Shown piece after piece: positions 1 through 4,682 of a DNA stretch of 5,184 nt (positions are counted from its first letter, which is position 1; every line of letters begins with the position of its first letter). Origin of the DNA: Nanobdellota archaeon. Its GTDB lineage: Archaea; Nanobdellota; Nanobdellia; SCGC-AAA011-G17; VGLX01. Location: contig JAHIPG010000123.1 of NCBI GenBank assembly GCA_018894775.1, forward strand, positions 1 to 5,184, written 5' to 3'. The position numbers and the translations under genes are program-made. The notes under the pieces are model-generated. The model ran no database searches, was not told where the DNA came from, and worked only from the letters and a program-made list of their open reading frames with translations.

Positions 1-503
1 CTTAATGATTTTACAGGCTCCACCATCTGCTTTAACTCAACAGGTGCAACAAAGAGGCCGCAAAGGCATCTTCCGTTTTTCATAATATCCTTTAGGGCAG
101 GTTCGCATGGACAGAGATTTTCTGGATTCTTTCCCTTCCTGCAGGGGCAGTACCCTCCTTTTTTGATTATTGTTTTTATCAGTTCATCCTTTTTGCTTCC
201 AAATTTCAGCCCATGTCCCTCTGCGAACATCTCTATCTCCATTTCTATGTTCATCTTTTTTGTTTCCTCAAATTTCTCTTTCAACCATACCAGTTTTTTC
301 TTCTCCCCCATGATTTCTTTTCTGACAGCATCTACTGCCCCATCCTTGCCGTCCACCTTTTCTATATTTTTGATAATTCGCTTATACTTCTTTACTAATC
401 CTTTCGTGTTTTCCATTCCATAGGATATTAGTTCAAACCTTGATTCTGTGTCTATCATGTTCTCCAGCATTTCTCCCCATTGTTTTTCATCTTCACCTAC
501 CAT
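1..503 (-). CDS. Ferredoxin:thioredoxin reductase-like Fe-S protein with N-terminal coiled-coil extension (3' end cut by window)
   Basis: My translation from the ATG at 503 gives 167 residues running off the left edge. Residues ~115-153 carry three Cys-X-Cys motifs: CPC 119-121, CPC 131-133 and CLC 146-148, followed by GLFV. This is the signature of the catalytic (beta) subunit of ferredoxin:thioredoxin reductase and its archaeal disulfide-reductase relatives. In that family four cysteines hold a 4Fe-4S cluster and two form the redox-active disulfide. All six are kept. Spacing (9 and 12 residues between motifs) differs from the plant/cyanobacterial 16 and 8, and the usual His of the CHC motif is Leu147. 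Catalytic subunits are about 110-120 residues; here ~110 mostly helical, charged residues precede the site. The start is fixed by a strong GGAGGTGA at 510-517, six bases upstream. It is the last visible gene of the operon begun at 1400. Inferred role: thiol/disulfide reduction of an unknown partner, in the cytoplasm. Confidence 0.75.
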   Translation of the reverse strand, partial: MVGEDEKQWGEMLENMIDTESRFELISYGMENTKGLVKKYKRIIKNIEKVDGKDGAVDAVRKEIMGEKKKLVWLKEKFEETKKMNIEMEIEMFAEGHGLKFGSKKDELIKTIIKKGGYCPCRKGKNPENLCPCEPALKDIMKNGRCLCGLFVAPVELKQMVEPVKSL

Positions 504-509
504 CTTTTT

Positions 510-517
510 CACCTCCC
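510..517 (-). promoter_or_regulatory. Strong Shine-Dalgarno site of the FTR-like gene
   Basis: On the minus strand this reads GGAGGTGA, a full match to the archaeal 16S 3' end complement, six bases before the ATG at 503. It lies in the 20-base gap after the preceding gene's stop and selects the ATG at 503 over the in-frame GTG at 512-510, which overlaps the site. Confidence 0.8.
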
Positions 518-523
518 ACCTTT

Positions 524-868
524 TCAGCCTATGTACGACCATGTTTTCCTCCTTTCCTTTTCTTCCCTGTTTTTCATATGTTCCGTCCCATCATCCTCAT
601 CAAGGTCATCATCCACAGCATCATCTATCTCGGTGTTTAAACCCATATTTGCTCTTCTCATTCTCAGTAGTATTACGGCATCCCTGTCCTTTTTTCGCTC
701 CTTCAGTATTTTCTCAGTTATCTTATCAAGGCATTTTTCTGTCAGCAGAGCACCCTCTGGAAGGCTGATTTTCTCATTTCTGAACCATTTCATCAGATTC
801 TTTTCCAGTTTCCCCATCTTTTTCATTGGGCAACTTCTTTTCCTGCATTTCCCACATTTTTCATCCAT
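524..868 (-). CDS. Small helical protein with N-terminal cysteine cluster, unknown function
   Basis: A 114-residue protein I do not recognise. It opens with a Cys cluster (C5-x2-C8-x4-C13), and a fourth cysteine (C46) follows in a helical stretch, so a four-Cys metal or Fe-S site is possible but not proven. Residues ~18-75 are basic/amphipathic helix (about LPEGALLTEKCLDKI and onward). Residues 81-93 are a run of acidic residues (DDAVDDDLDEDD), and the tail is strongly charged. No membrane segment. The ATG at 868 is preceded by GAGGTGA at 876-882, seven bases away. That site overlaps the stop codon of the upstream 174-residue gene, a sign of translational coupling. The next gene (FTR-like) starts 20 bases after its stop. 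It is probably a real operon member, co-regulated with an Fe-S protein; the antisense frames here are low-complexity shadows. Confidence 0.7.
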   Translation of the reverse strand: MDEKCGKCRKRSCPMKKMGKLEKNLMKWFRNEKISLPEGALLTEKCLDKITEKILKERKKDRDAVILLRMRRANMGLNTEIDDAVDDDLDEDDGTEHMKNREEKERRKTWSYIG

Positions 869-875
869 ATCTTAT

Positions 876-1400
876 TCACCTCTTCTTACTCCTATTCTTC
901 ACTATCTTGTGCACCTCAGCCGTGTATTTTTTAAGCTTTGATTCCAAAGAGGATCCTAACTTGGGCGGCAGTACACTTTTGACTTCGCTAACAGTTTCAC
1001 AGTCCTCCAGTTTGTCCTGGAGTCTACGCAGTTCTTTCTCATTAAATAGCTTCTTCCAGATTTCCAGTGTTTTGCGCTTGAGATCCTCATCTGAAAACTG
1101 GTTAAAGTCTTTGAAACCAACGGTTTTGCGCTCCCTATCAAATTCCATCATTCCATATGGAACGCCATAATGTATTCTCTTCTTACCTTTGCCGACTCTT
1201 TCAAGGTTTTCCTTATCCCATCTGCATCCTTTCCATTCATCAAGGATTTCCTTGATTTTCAGAGCCTCATCTATAGGGATGTCGTCTACCATGTATTCAA
1301 CATCCTTCTGCTCCTTCTCTCGTTTCTCTTCTTCTATTTCAGGCAAGACACGCTCTTCAAGCCTTTTCAGGCGTTTATTCAAATCCTTCAAGTTCACCAT
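876..1400 (-). CDS. Conserved-looking helical protein with N-terminal coiled coil, unknown function (first gene of operon B)
   Basis: A 174-residue soluble protein, not recognised. Residues ~3-34 form a charged coiled coil (leucine-spaced LKDLNKRLKRLEERV, then an EEEKREKE run). A compact middle follows with aromatic and glycine residues (about 55-100, including YGVPYGMMEFDRERKTVGF), and then a basic helical C-terminus. No membrane segment and only two cysteines (C59, C134). The ATG at 1400 has a GGTGAT Shine-Dalgarno at 1407-1412 (AGGTGAT, 1407-1413), six bases upstream. A TATA-like box and a palindromic operator-like site lie further up. It leads an operon with the Cys-cluster protein (gap 7 bases) and the FTR-like protein. 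Short coiled-coil openings like this are frequent in virus- or plasmid-encoded small proteins, which is suggestive only. Confidence 0.75.
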   Translation of the reverse strand: MVNLKDLNKRLKRLEERVLPEIEEEKREKEQKDVEYMVDDIPIDEALKIKEILDEWKGCRWDKENLERVGKGKKRIHYGVPYGMMEFDRERKTVGFKDFNQFSDEDLKRKTLEIWKKLFNEKELRRLQDKLEDCETVSEVKSVLPPKLGSSLESKLKKYTAEVHKIVKNRSKKR

Positions 1401-1433
1401 ATTTTTATCACCTACATACTATTAGGACTGTGT

Positions 1434-1450
1434 TGTTAATATAGTTTATT
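1434..1450 (-). promoter_or_regulatory. Archaeal TATA-box promoter of operon B
   Basis: The minus strand reads AATAAACTATATTAACA here, an AT-rich TATA-like element with an A-rich BRE-like start. Its centre (~1441) is about 40 bases before the ATG at 1400. That places the transcript start near 1415 and leaves a short leader containing the GGTGAT ribosome-binding site. The exact TATA octamer is uncertain; either the AATAAA or the CTATATTAA part may be it. Confidence 0.5.
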
Positions 1451-1458
1451 CAGCATGG

Positions 1459-1479
1459 TTAGAAAAATAATTGAACTAA
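1459..1479. promoter_or_regulatory. 21-bp imperfect palindrome, operator/UAS copy 1 (operon B)
   Basis: The pattern is TTAG-N3-AAT-R-ATT-N3-CTAA, with A at the centre in this copy. Seven of ten opposing base pairs are complementary, grouped into outer 4-bp and inner 3-bp arms, as expected for a dimeric HTH or ribbon-helix-helix regulator. The same 22 bp (from the G at 1458) recurs at 3012-3033 with a single difference, at the palindrome centre. It sits just upstream of the TATA region of operon B, at about -44 to -64 from the inferred transcript start. That position suits an archaeal activator, or a repressor blocking TFB access. Function is inferred; the repeat and symmetry are read directly. 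Confidence 0.65.
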
Positions 1480-1502
1480 AATAAACAAAACATTCTTGTT
1501 TT
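1478..1502 (-). terminator. Possible terminator of the 393-residue gene / operon A
   Basis: Downstream of the TGA at 1513-1515, the minus strand shows a 6-bp inverted repeat AAAACA-AGAA-TGTTTT (1487-1502). It runs into a T-rich tract (TGTTTTGTTTATTTTAG), the kind of U-rich 3' end archaeal RNA polymerase terminates on. The stem has only two G-C pairs, so the U-tract is likely the active part. It abuts the operator of operon B, so the intergenic space is used economically. Confidence 0.4.
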
Positions 1503-1512
1503 TTCTCTGCTA

Positions 1513-2694
1513 TCAGTTTATTTTTTCACCCTGTTCTCTCAGACTGATTCCTGTGATTCTACCATTTAGGTTAACATCATAACTGGCATCCCTTCGTTTT
1601 TCCTCTTCTTCCTCCCGAATTTTTCTATTTTCTTTTTCCTCCTGCTCCTGCCAGTAACGCTCATCCTCCAGAATAATATCTATATCTTTTACATCTTCCT
1701 CATAGGAGGCTTTAAGAAAAAGATATTTTGCTAGTATCTTATCAAACCTCGGCATGTCCTCCTCAACATTGAGACATATTCCATGTTCTTCCGGAAGAGA
1801 GTATACCATGCCATGAATGTCTATTTTGTAGTTTCCTCCATCATTGCCTTTGACTGTAACATATCCATTCCGAAGTAGTCTGTCAACAACCTCTTTCCCA
1901 AGCATATCTAATATTAACTTAATAGCCTTCAACTCTGCTTTAACCCTCTTCTTAAAGAACATTTTAGTATCCCCTATTTCATTTTTGAGCCTTTGTAGAG
2001 ACTCGCCTAAACCTTTCTTTATCAATTCATCTGGTAACAACTCATCCCCTACCAGGTCAACATATTCTTTTATTTTTTCTACACCCGCATATCTATCACC
2101 TAGTCTTCCACCCCTTATAAAAGTAGCATCCAAAAAGTAGTCTTCCGAACAAGGGATCCTGGATAAATCACCAAGGTACCTTTCCCGATTTTTCAAACTA
2201 AGAGCGTGAGGATCAGAGTATGATTCATAAAATTCATGCTGAACAGCCTGTAGACGTCCTGAGAAATTTTTCTTTGCTACTGAAAACAGTTGCTCCCCCT
2301 CTTCTTCCTCTTTGTATGCTAAGACTATGGTTTCCACGATTGCCTCGCTTATTTTTCCTAGAATATCTCGCTCATAAAAGGTTGGGGATATATATCTATC
2401 TAATTCAAACTTAGCGCTGTGAGCAAAAATGTTTATTGCTTGATATTTTGCATTCCGTCGTTCAAGCTCATCTGCAGCATCAAATATTGTTTCTATTTCT
2501 GGGTGGGGGAGGTATGGGGAAGAATTAAACGATAGGGTTTGATGAATCTTCTTTGCATACTGTGGGTCATTCAATAGCAAGGCTGTTTTTGGTGTAAGTA
2601 TATGTGCCTCCCCCGTTTTTACTATTGTTTTCACCAGCTGGCGTTTTCTTTCGTATTCCAGCCATTGTTTTGTTTGAAAGAATTTTTCGTACAT
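1513..2694 (-). CDS. 393-residue protein of unknown function, partner gene of the Gly-Gly protein
   Basis: The largest gene here, a soluble protein I cannot name. Residues 1-60 are basic and helical. Residues ~65-155 are helical (IETIFDAADELERRNAKYQAINIFAH and following). Residues ~165-215 hold a loop-rich stretch with SRIPCSEDYFLDATFIRGGRLGDRYAG. Residues ~217-275 are helical. Residues ~277-340 look like a small alpha/beta domain: a YVTVKG strand, GGNYKIDIHG, GICLNVEEDMP, then a helix with FDKILAKYLFLKA. Residues 343-370 are a Glu/Lys/Arg coiled coil, and the tail is polar. Only two cysteines (C182, C307), and no JAB His-x-His, E1 nucleotide-binding or RING pattern that I can see. The ATG at 2694 follows the preceding stop by 28 bases with only a weak purine-rich leader, so it probably depends on read-through from the upstream gene. 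Being in one operon with a ubiquitin-like/sulfur-carrier-like protein makes it a candidate substrate or enzyme of that pathway. Confidence 0.8.
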   Translation of the reverse strand: MYEKFFQTKQWLEYERKRQLVKTIVKTGEAHILTPKTALLLNDPQYAKKIHQTLSFNSSPYLPHPEIETIFDAADELERRNAKYQAINIFAHSAKFELDRYISPTFYERDILGKISEAIVETIVLAYKEEEEGEQLFSVAKKNFSGRLQAVQHEFYESYSDPHALSLKNRERYLGDLSRIPCSEDYFLDATFIRGGRLGDRYAGVEKIKEYVDLVGDELLPDELIKKGLGESLQRLKNEIGDTKMFFKKRVKAELKAIKLILDMLGKEVVDRLLRNGYVTVKGNDGGNYKIDIHGMVYSLPEEHGICLNVEEDMPRFDKILAKYLFLKASYEEDVKDIDIILEDERYWQEQEEKENRKIREEEEEKRRDASYDVNLNGRITGISLREQGEKIN

Positions 2695-2722
2695 TTTTTC
2701 TTCTATTCTTTCTTAATTTTTT

Positions 2723-2965
2723 TCATCCACCAACCACAGGTGGCACAATGAGAACCTCAACATCCATTTCAGGTGTCAGTATCTCCTTTTCCAGCATCTC
2801 AGGCTGAACAAGACAAGCGGTTCCACCACCGACTCTGACCGCTATAGAGCATCCTTTATCTATTCTTTCCTCAGCGATTCCTACAGCTTCATACCTGCTC
2901 ACCAACCTAGTCCTATCACCTTCAGCACATATTTCCCTTATCCTGCACATCTTTTCTTCTGTCAT
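2723..2965 (-). CDS. Ubiquitin-like / MoaD-ThiS-type small protein with C-terminal Gly-Gly
   Basis: An 80-residue protein ending exactly in PPVVGG, directly before a TGA. MoaD-family sulfur carriers and archaeal SAMP modifiers end in a very similar way (V-x-hydrophobic-PPV-x-GG), and the C-terminal glycine is adenylated and thiocarboxylated or conjugated to lysines. The second half fits a beta-grasp: strand SIAVRVGGGTACLV (40-53), a turn with LEKEIL, and last strand VEVLIVPPV (69-77). The first half (CRIREICAEG / RTRLVSRYEAVG, ~7-29) could be the beta1-beta2 hairpin, but the usual long helix 1 is very short, so it is a divergent member. It has four cysteines (7, 13, 39, 51), unusual for this fold. 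It is the first gene of its operon, with a TATA box about 32 bases before the ATG and no Shine-Dalgarno, hence probably leaderless. No activating enzyme (E1/MoeB/UbaA-like) is in the window. The Gly-Gly end is certain; conjugation versus sulfur delivery is open. Confidence 0.7.
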   Translation of the reverse strand: MTEEKMCRIREICAEGDRTRLVSRYEAVGIAEERIDKGCSIAVRVGGGTACLVQPEMLEKEILTPEMDVEVLIVPPVVGG

Positions 2966-2991
2966 AACTAAAGATTAGGGATGAGGTAGTA

Positions 2992-3008
2992 GATAAATAT
3001 TTCTTCGA
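2992..3008 (-). promoter_or_regulatory. TATA/BRE promoter of the Gly-Gly protein operon, near-leaderless
   Basis: The minus strand reads CGAAGAAATATTTATC: a purine-rich BRE-like part followed by a TATA box (ATATTTAT at 2993-3000). The box centre is about 32 bases before the ATG at 2965. The expected transcript start is thus within a few bases of the start codon, and no GGTGA ribosome site is present. This contrasts with the Shine-Dalgarno-led genes elsewhere in the window. Confidence 0.6.
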
Positions 3009-3012
3009 ACAG

Positions 3013-3033
3013 TTAGAAAAATGATTGAACTAA
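3013..3033. promoter_or_regulatory. 21-bp imperfect palindrome, operator/UAS copy 2 (operon A)
   Basis: The same TTAG-N3-AAT-R-ATT-N3-CTAA element as at 1459-1479, with G at the centre. Even the three unpaired spacer bases on each side (AAA and GAA) are identical between the copies, so these bases may also be contacted. It begins five bases beyond the BRE/TATA element of the Gly-Gly operon, at about -43 to -63 from the inferred transcript start, almost the same geometry as copy 1. Sequence around the two copies is otherwise unrelated, which argues for selection on the site rather than recent duplication of the region. Confidence 0.65.
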
Positions 3034-3060
3034 TATTGCTGTTTTAATCTTATTTTATGC

Positions 3061-3076
3061 ACTTGTTATAAGAAGT
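3061..3076. repeat. 16-bp near-perfect palindrome between the GIY-YIG gene and operon A
   Basis: It reads ACTTGTTATAAGAAGT. All opposing bases pair except one G-G position, with the inner six bases TTATAA. It lies just after the stop of the nuclease gene and 27 bases upstream of the operator copy 2. It could be a second protein-binding site, a weak 3'-end hairpin of the nuclease mRNA, or chance in a 20% GC stretch; no T-tract follows it. Confidence 0.3.
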
Positions 3077-3092
3077 ATATCATATTTTATTT

Positions 3093-3617
3093 TTAGTCAT
3101 TATAAATTGGTTTAAGTATAGCAATAGCGAAATGTTCAATGCTTATTAAATCGTCGTCTTCAATTTCAATAAATTTAAATTTTAACTTTTCTTTGATATA
3201 ATTATTTATTTTTCGTTGTGCTTTTTTAAATTCATCTTCATTTAAAATTCCTTGAGAAATCAATTCTTTTTTAGAGTCTTTTTTTAGTGATTTTAATTCA
3301 AATTCATACTTTTTTTCTAAGTGTTTTTTTAGTAATTTTTTGTTAAATGTATGGCTTCGGTAGTCACTAACCATTTCTCTAAGTCTCATTTTTCCCTCCC
3401 TCTCAGTTTTTCCTACATAAATAATTTCTGTTCCTTCAAAAATTAAATATAATCCACTTTTATTTAAGCCTTTTATCTCGCTAAAATCTTTTAATTCTGA
3501 TTTTAAGACATCTTGTAATTTCCGCTCTAATTTTTTTATTTGATTTTTTCTCAGGTCATCCACCACTAAATCACCATCTTTTATCATGCCCTTTCCATCC
3601 ACATATATCTTCCTCAT
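3093..3617 (-). CDS. GIY-YIG nuclease-domain protein with composition break after codon ~26
   Basis: A 174-residue protein from the ATG at 3617. Residues ~52-174 form a GIY-YIG endonuclease domain: GLY at 55-57, IIYVGKT around 65-71 (YVG 67-69), the catalytic-region arginines R78/R80, H89, and the terminal I-E161-HFAIAILKPIYN173 segment with the metal-binding Glu and the family's LKP-x-YN ending. An unusual long Lys-rich helical insertion (about 92-145) sits between the halves. The family includes homing endonucleases, UvrC, restriction enzymes and mobile-element nucleases; no extra DNA-binding domain is evident. I prefer the ATG at 3617 because GAGGG (3623-3627) stands five bases before it. 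An ATG at 3629 would add MREI but has no ribosome site. The stop of the membrane gene lies 15 bases upstream. From codon ~26 onward the gene is ~24% GC against ~38-40% around it, pointing to acquisition by transfer. Substrate unknown. Confidence 0.8.
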   Translation of the reverse strand: MRKIYVDGKGMIKDGDLVVDDLRKNQIKKLERKLQDVLKSELKDFSEIKGLNKSGLYLIFEGTEIIYVGKTEREGKMRLREMVSDYRSHTFNKKLLKKHLEKKYEFELKSLKKDSKKELISQGILNEDEFKKAQRKINNYIKEKLKFKFIEIEDDDLISIEHFAIAILKPIYND

Positions 3618-3632
3618 AATTTCCCTCATTCT

Positions 3633-3848
3633 TTATCCGTAAAGTCTCGCAAGCATTGAAAGGAATGCAAAAACTGTTGCAATCATCCCAATCATTGCTC
3701 CTCCCACTACCATGACGATAGTGACTGTGCCCTCCTCCGTTTGAATGTAGTATGAAAGGATGAGGAATGAAATAAGAAAACCTGCACCTGCTACCAGCAC
3801 TATGTAGGGGCTGTATTTGATTATTTTTATCCATCTAATTCTTCTCAT
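3633..3848 (-). CDS. Small two-helix membrane protein, unknown function
   Basis: 71 residues with a basic start (MRRIRWIKIIKY) and two hydrophobic helices, about 15-35 (YIVLVAGAGFLISFLILSYYI) and 42-66, separated by a short polar turn QTEEG. The basic N-terminus predicts both ends on the cytoplasmic side by the positive-inside rule. It overlaps the end of the 179-residue gene by four bases (ATGA), with an AGGTGGGG ribosome site at 3853-3860, so the two are translationally coupled. Unlike its upstream neighbours it lacks a coiled coil. It could be a membrane subunit of the same assembly; a holin-like role is conceivable only on size and topology, and nothing else supports it. Confidence 0.7.
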   Translation of the reverse strand: MRRIRWIKIIKYSPYIVLVAGAGFLISFLILSYYIQTEEGTVTIVMVVGGAMIGMIATVFAFLSMLARLYG

Positions 3849-4384
3849 TCTTCCCCACCTTCATCTTCCCCTCTTTGAGCAAATTCATCTTTTTTCATTG
3901 TCTTGGACATCTTCCTCATGATGTTTGAACTCACAGATTGGGGATAGCAGAAAAATTCTAATGGCATGTCCACTCCTTTTATCTTCTTAAGCAGGCGGAG
4001 GTAAAGATAAAAACCCACCCAGAGAGGGGTTGAAAAGTTTTGGTTGGGATAACGTTCCTCTATTTTTTCTAATCTGTTCCTGATTTCTTTAAGTTCTCTT
4101 TTGATATCCTTAAGGTCTTGCCCAGACTCTTCTCTGATATGCTCTGTTTCCTCTTTTTCGTGCTCTGGGAGATCAAGGACTCCCAAAACAATGAACCCTA
4201 TACCAATGAATGCAGGAATGAGCATTAGCCATTGAGAGGTATTGTAGTAGTCCAAAACTGGTAAAGAAATGGCTATAACACCTATGCCTATAAACATCAA
4301 CTGCATAGGCCTATGTTTGAACAGATGGGGTAATGCAGCAAGAAATTCATGTGCAACACTCAGCAGCGTTTTTCTTTTTTTCAT
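3845..4384 (-). CDS. Two-helix membrane protein with coiled coil and extra C-terminal domain (paralogue 3)
   Basis: 179 residues: a basic amphipathic start, a RPM motif (25-27), membrane helices at about 28-45 and 53-70 joined by LDYYN (44-48), an acidic linker, and a coiled coil at about 88-111 (QDLKDIKRELKEIRNRLEKIEERY). It aligns without gaps with the 109-residue protein at 4679-5008 from RPM to the FIG-x-G-x-IVLG-x2-D end of helix 2 (offset five residues), and again in the coil. Unique to this copy is a ~68-residue tail (112-179) with an aromatic stretch LWVGFYLYLRLLKKIKGV that may touch the membrane, and an acidic GEDEGGEE end. The ATG at 4384 has GGTGAT at 4390-4395, five bases upstream. 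It is coupled to the 71-residue gene by an ATGA overlap. No family recognised. Confidence 0.75.
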   Translation of the reverse strand: MKKRKTLLSVAHEFLAALPHLFKHRPMQLMFIGIGVIAISLPVLDYYNTSQWLMLIPAFIGIGFIVLGVLDLPEHEKEETEHIREESGQDLKDIKRELKEIRNRLEKIEERYPNQNFSTPLWVGFYLYLRLLKKIKGVDMPLEFFCYPQSVSSNIMRKMSKTMKKDEFAQRGEDEGGEE

Positions 4385-4415
4385 ACTTCATCACCCATTA
4401 TATTTCAGATGCATG

Positions 4416-4682
4416 TTAAGGTGAAATAGGCGGCATTTCAATAACCCCTAACAATGCAAGAATCATTATTATAGTTGCAAAGGTTATTATCCCAATGCCA
4501 AGCCATCTGCTTATTCTACATATGCGCATCTCTTCCATGCGTTCACGCCTCTCATCTTCTTTTCTTTTTGTTTTTTCCTGTTGATGTTCTTTTTCTAATC
4601 CTTCCACTATATTTTTAATGTTCTTTACTCCCTCCATAATGCTTATGAGCATCTCTTTCTCCTGTTTTTCCAATTTTATCAC
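4416..4682 (-). CDS. Coiled-coil protein with C-terminal membrane anchor, unknown function
   Basis: 88 residues from a GTG at 4682: a helical coiled coil (about 3-56, very rich in Glu, Lys and Arg), then one hydrophobic helix at about 60-81 (LGIGIITFATIIMILALLGVI) and a short IEMPPISP tail. This layout is the reverse of its neighbours, where the membrane part comes first. The GTG overlaps the TGA of the upstream gene by four bases (GTGA), indicating coupling. An AAGGTG motif immediately at the start would be better spaced for a TTG at 4673, which would remove only three residues, so the exact start is uncertain. The coil could pair with those of the flanking paralogues at the membrane surface. 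That is inference from architecture and operon position. Confidence 0.7.
   Translation of the reverse strand: MIKLEKQEKEMLISIMEGVKNIKNIVEGLEKEHQQEKTKRKEDERRERMEEMRICRISRWLGIGIITFATIIMILALLGVIEMPPISP

Larger units (their letters stand above)
2990..3540. other. Very AT-rich segment, probable acquired DNA
   Basis: Counting by hand, 3121-3540 is about 24% GC and 3061-3120 about 17%. In contrast, 3541-3660 is about 38% and 3661-3720 about 43%. The right edge near 3540 is sharp and falls inside the nuclease gene. The left edge is blurred because the intergenic promoter region is naturally AT-rich. No terminal repeats, integrase or transposase were seen at the edges. Confidence 0.5.

Noticed and set aside
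163..941. Overlapping plus-strand frames rich in Ser, Phe and Pro (163-423, 440-640, 448-768, 480-941)
   Set aside because: They are antisense to Lys/Glu-rich helical genes on the minus strand, have low-complexity composition, lack ribosome sites and match no family.
826..1439. Plus-strand frames at 826-1170, 1170-1439 and 1189-1425, and a minus-strand frame at 956-1141
   Set aside because: They are shadows of the 174-residue gene, with no ribosome site or promoter of their own.
1844..2807. Plus-strand frames at 1844-2140, 2220-2414 and 2604-2807
   Set aside because: They are antisense to the 393-residue and Gly-Gly genes; hydrophobic appearance comes from complementing Lys/Glu codons.
2723..2965. 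Ordinary MoaD or ThiS of cofactor synthesis
   Set aside because: No molybdopterin or thiamine gene is nearby, helix 1 is too short and four cysteines are present; a functional name would overstate the evidence.
1458..3033. The two 22-bp repeats as a CRISPR remnant or transposon ends
   Set aside because: Only two copies 1.5 kb apart, same orientation, palindromic, each beside a TATA box, with no cas gene, transposase or target duplications; the operator reading fits better.
3617..3629. The upstream ATG at 3629 as the nuclease start
   Set aside because: No ribosome site precedes it, whereas GAGGG stands five bases before the ATG at 3617; only four residues differ, so the choice is not critical.
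3571..3834. Minus-strand 87-residue frame rich in His, Ser and Cys
   Set aside because: Out of frame across the end of the 71-residue membrane gene and the start of the nuclease gene; the in-frame genes have coherent membrane and nuclease features and ribosome sites.
3633..3848. Holin or toxin role for the 71-residue membrane protein
   Set aside because: Only size and two helices suggest it; no lysin, antitoxin or other viral lysis gene is adjacent.
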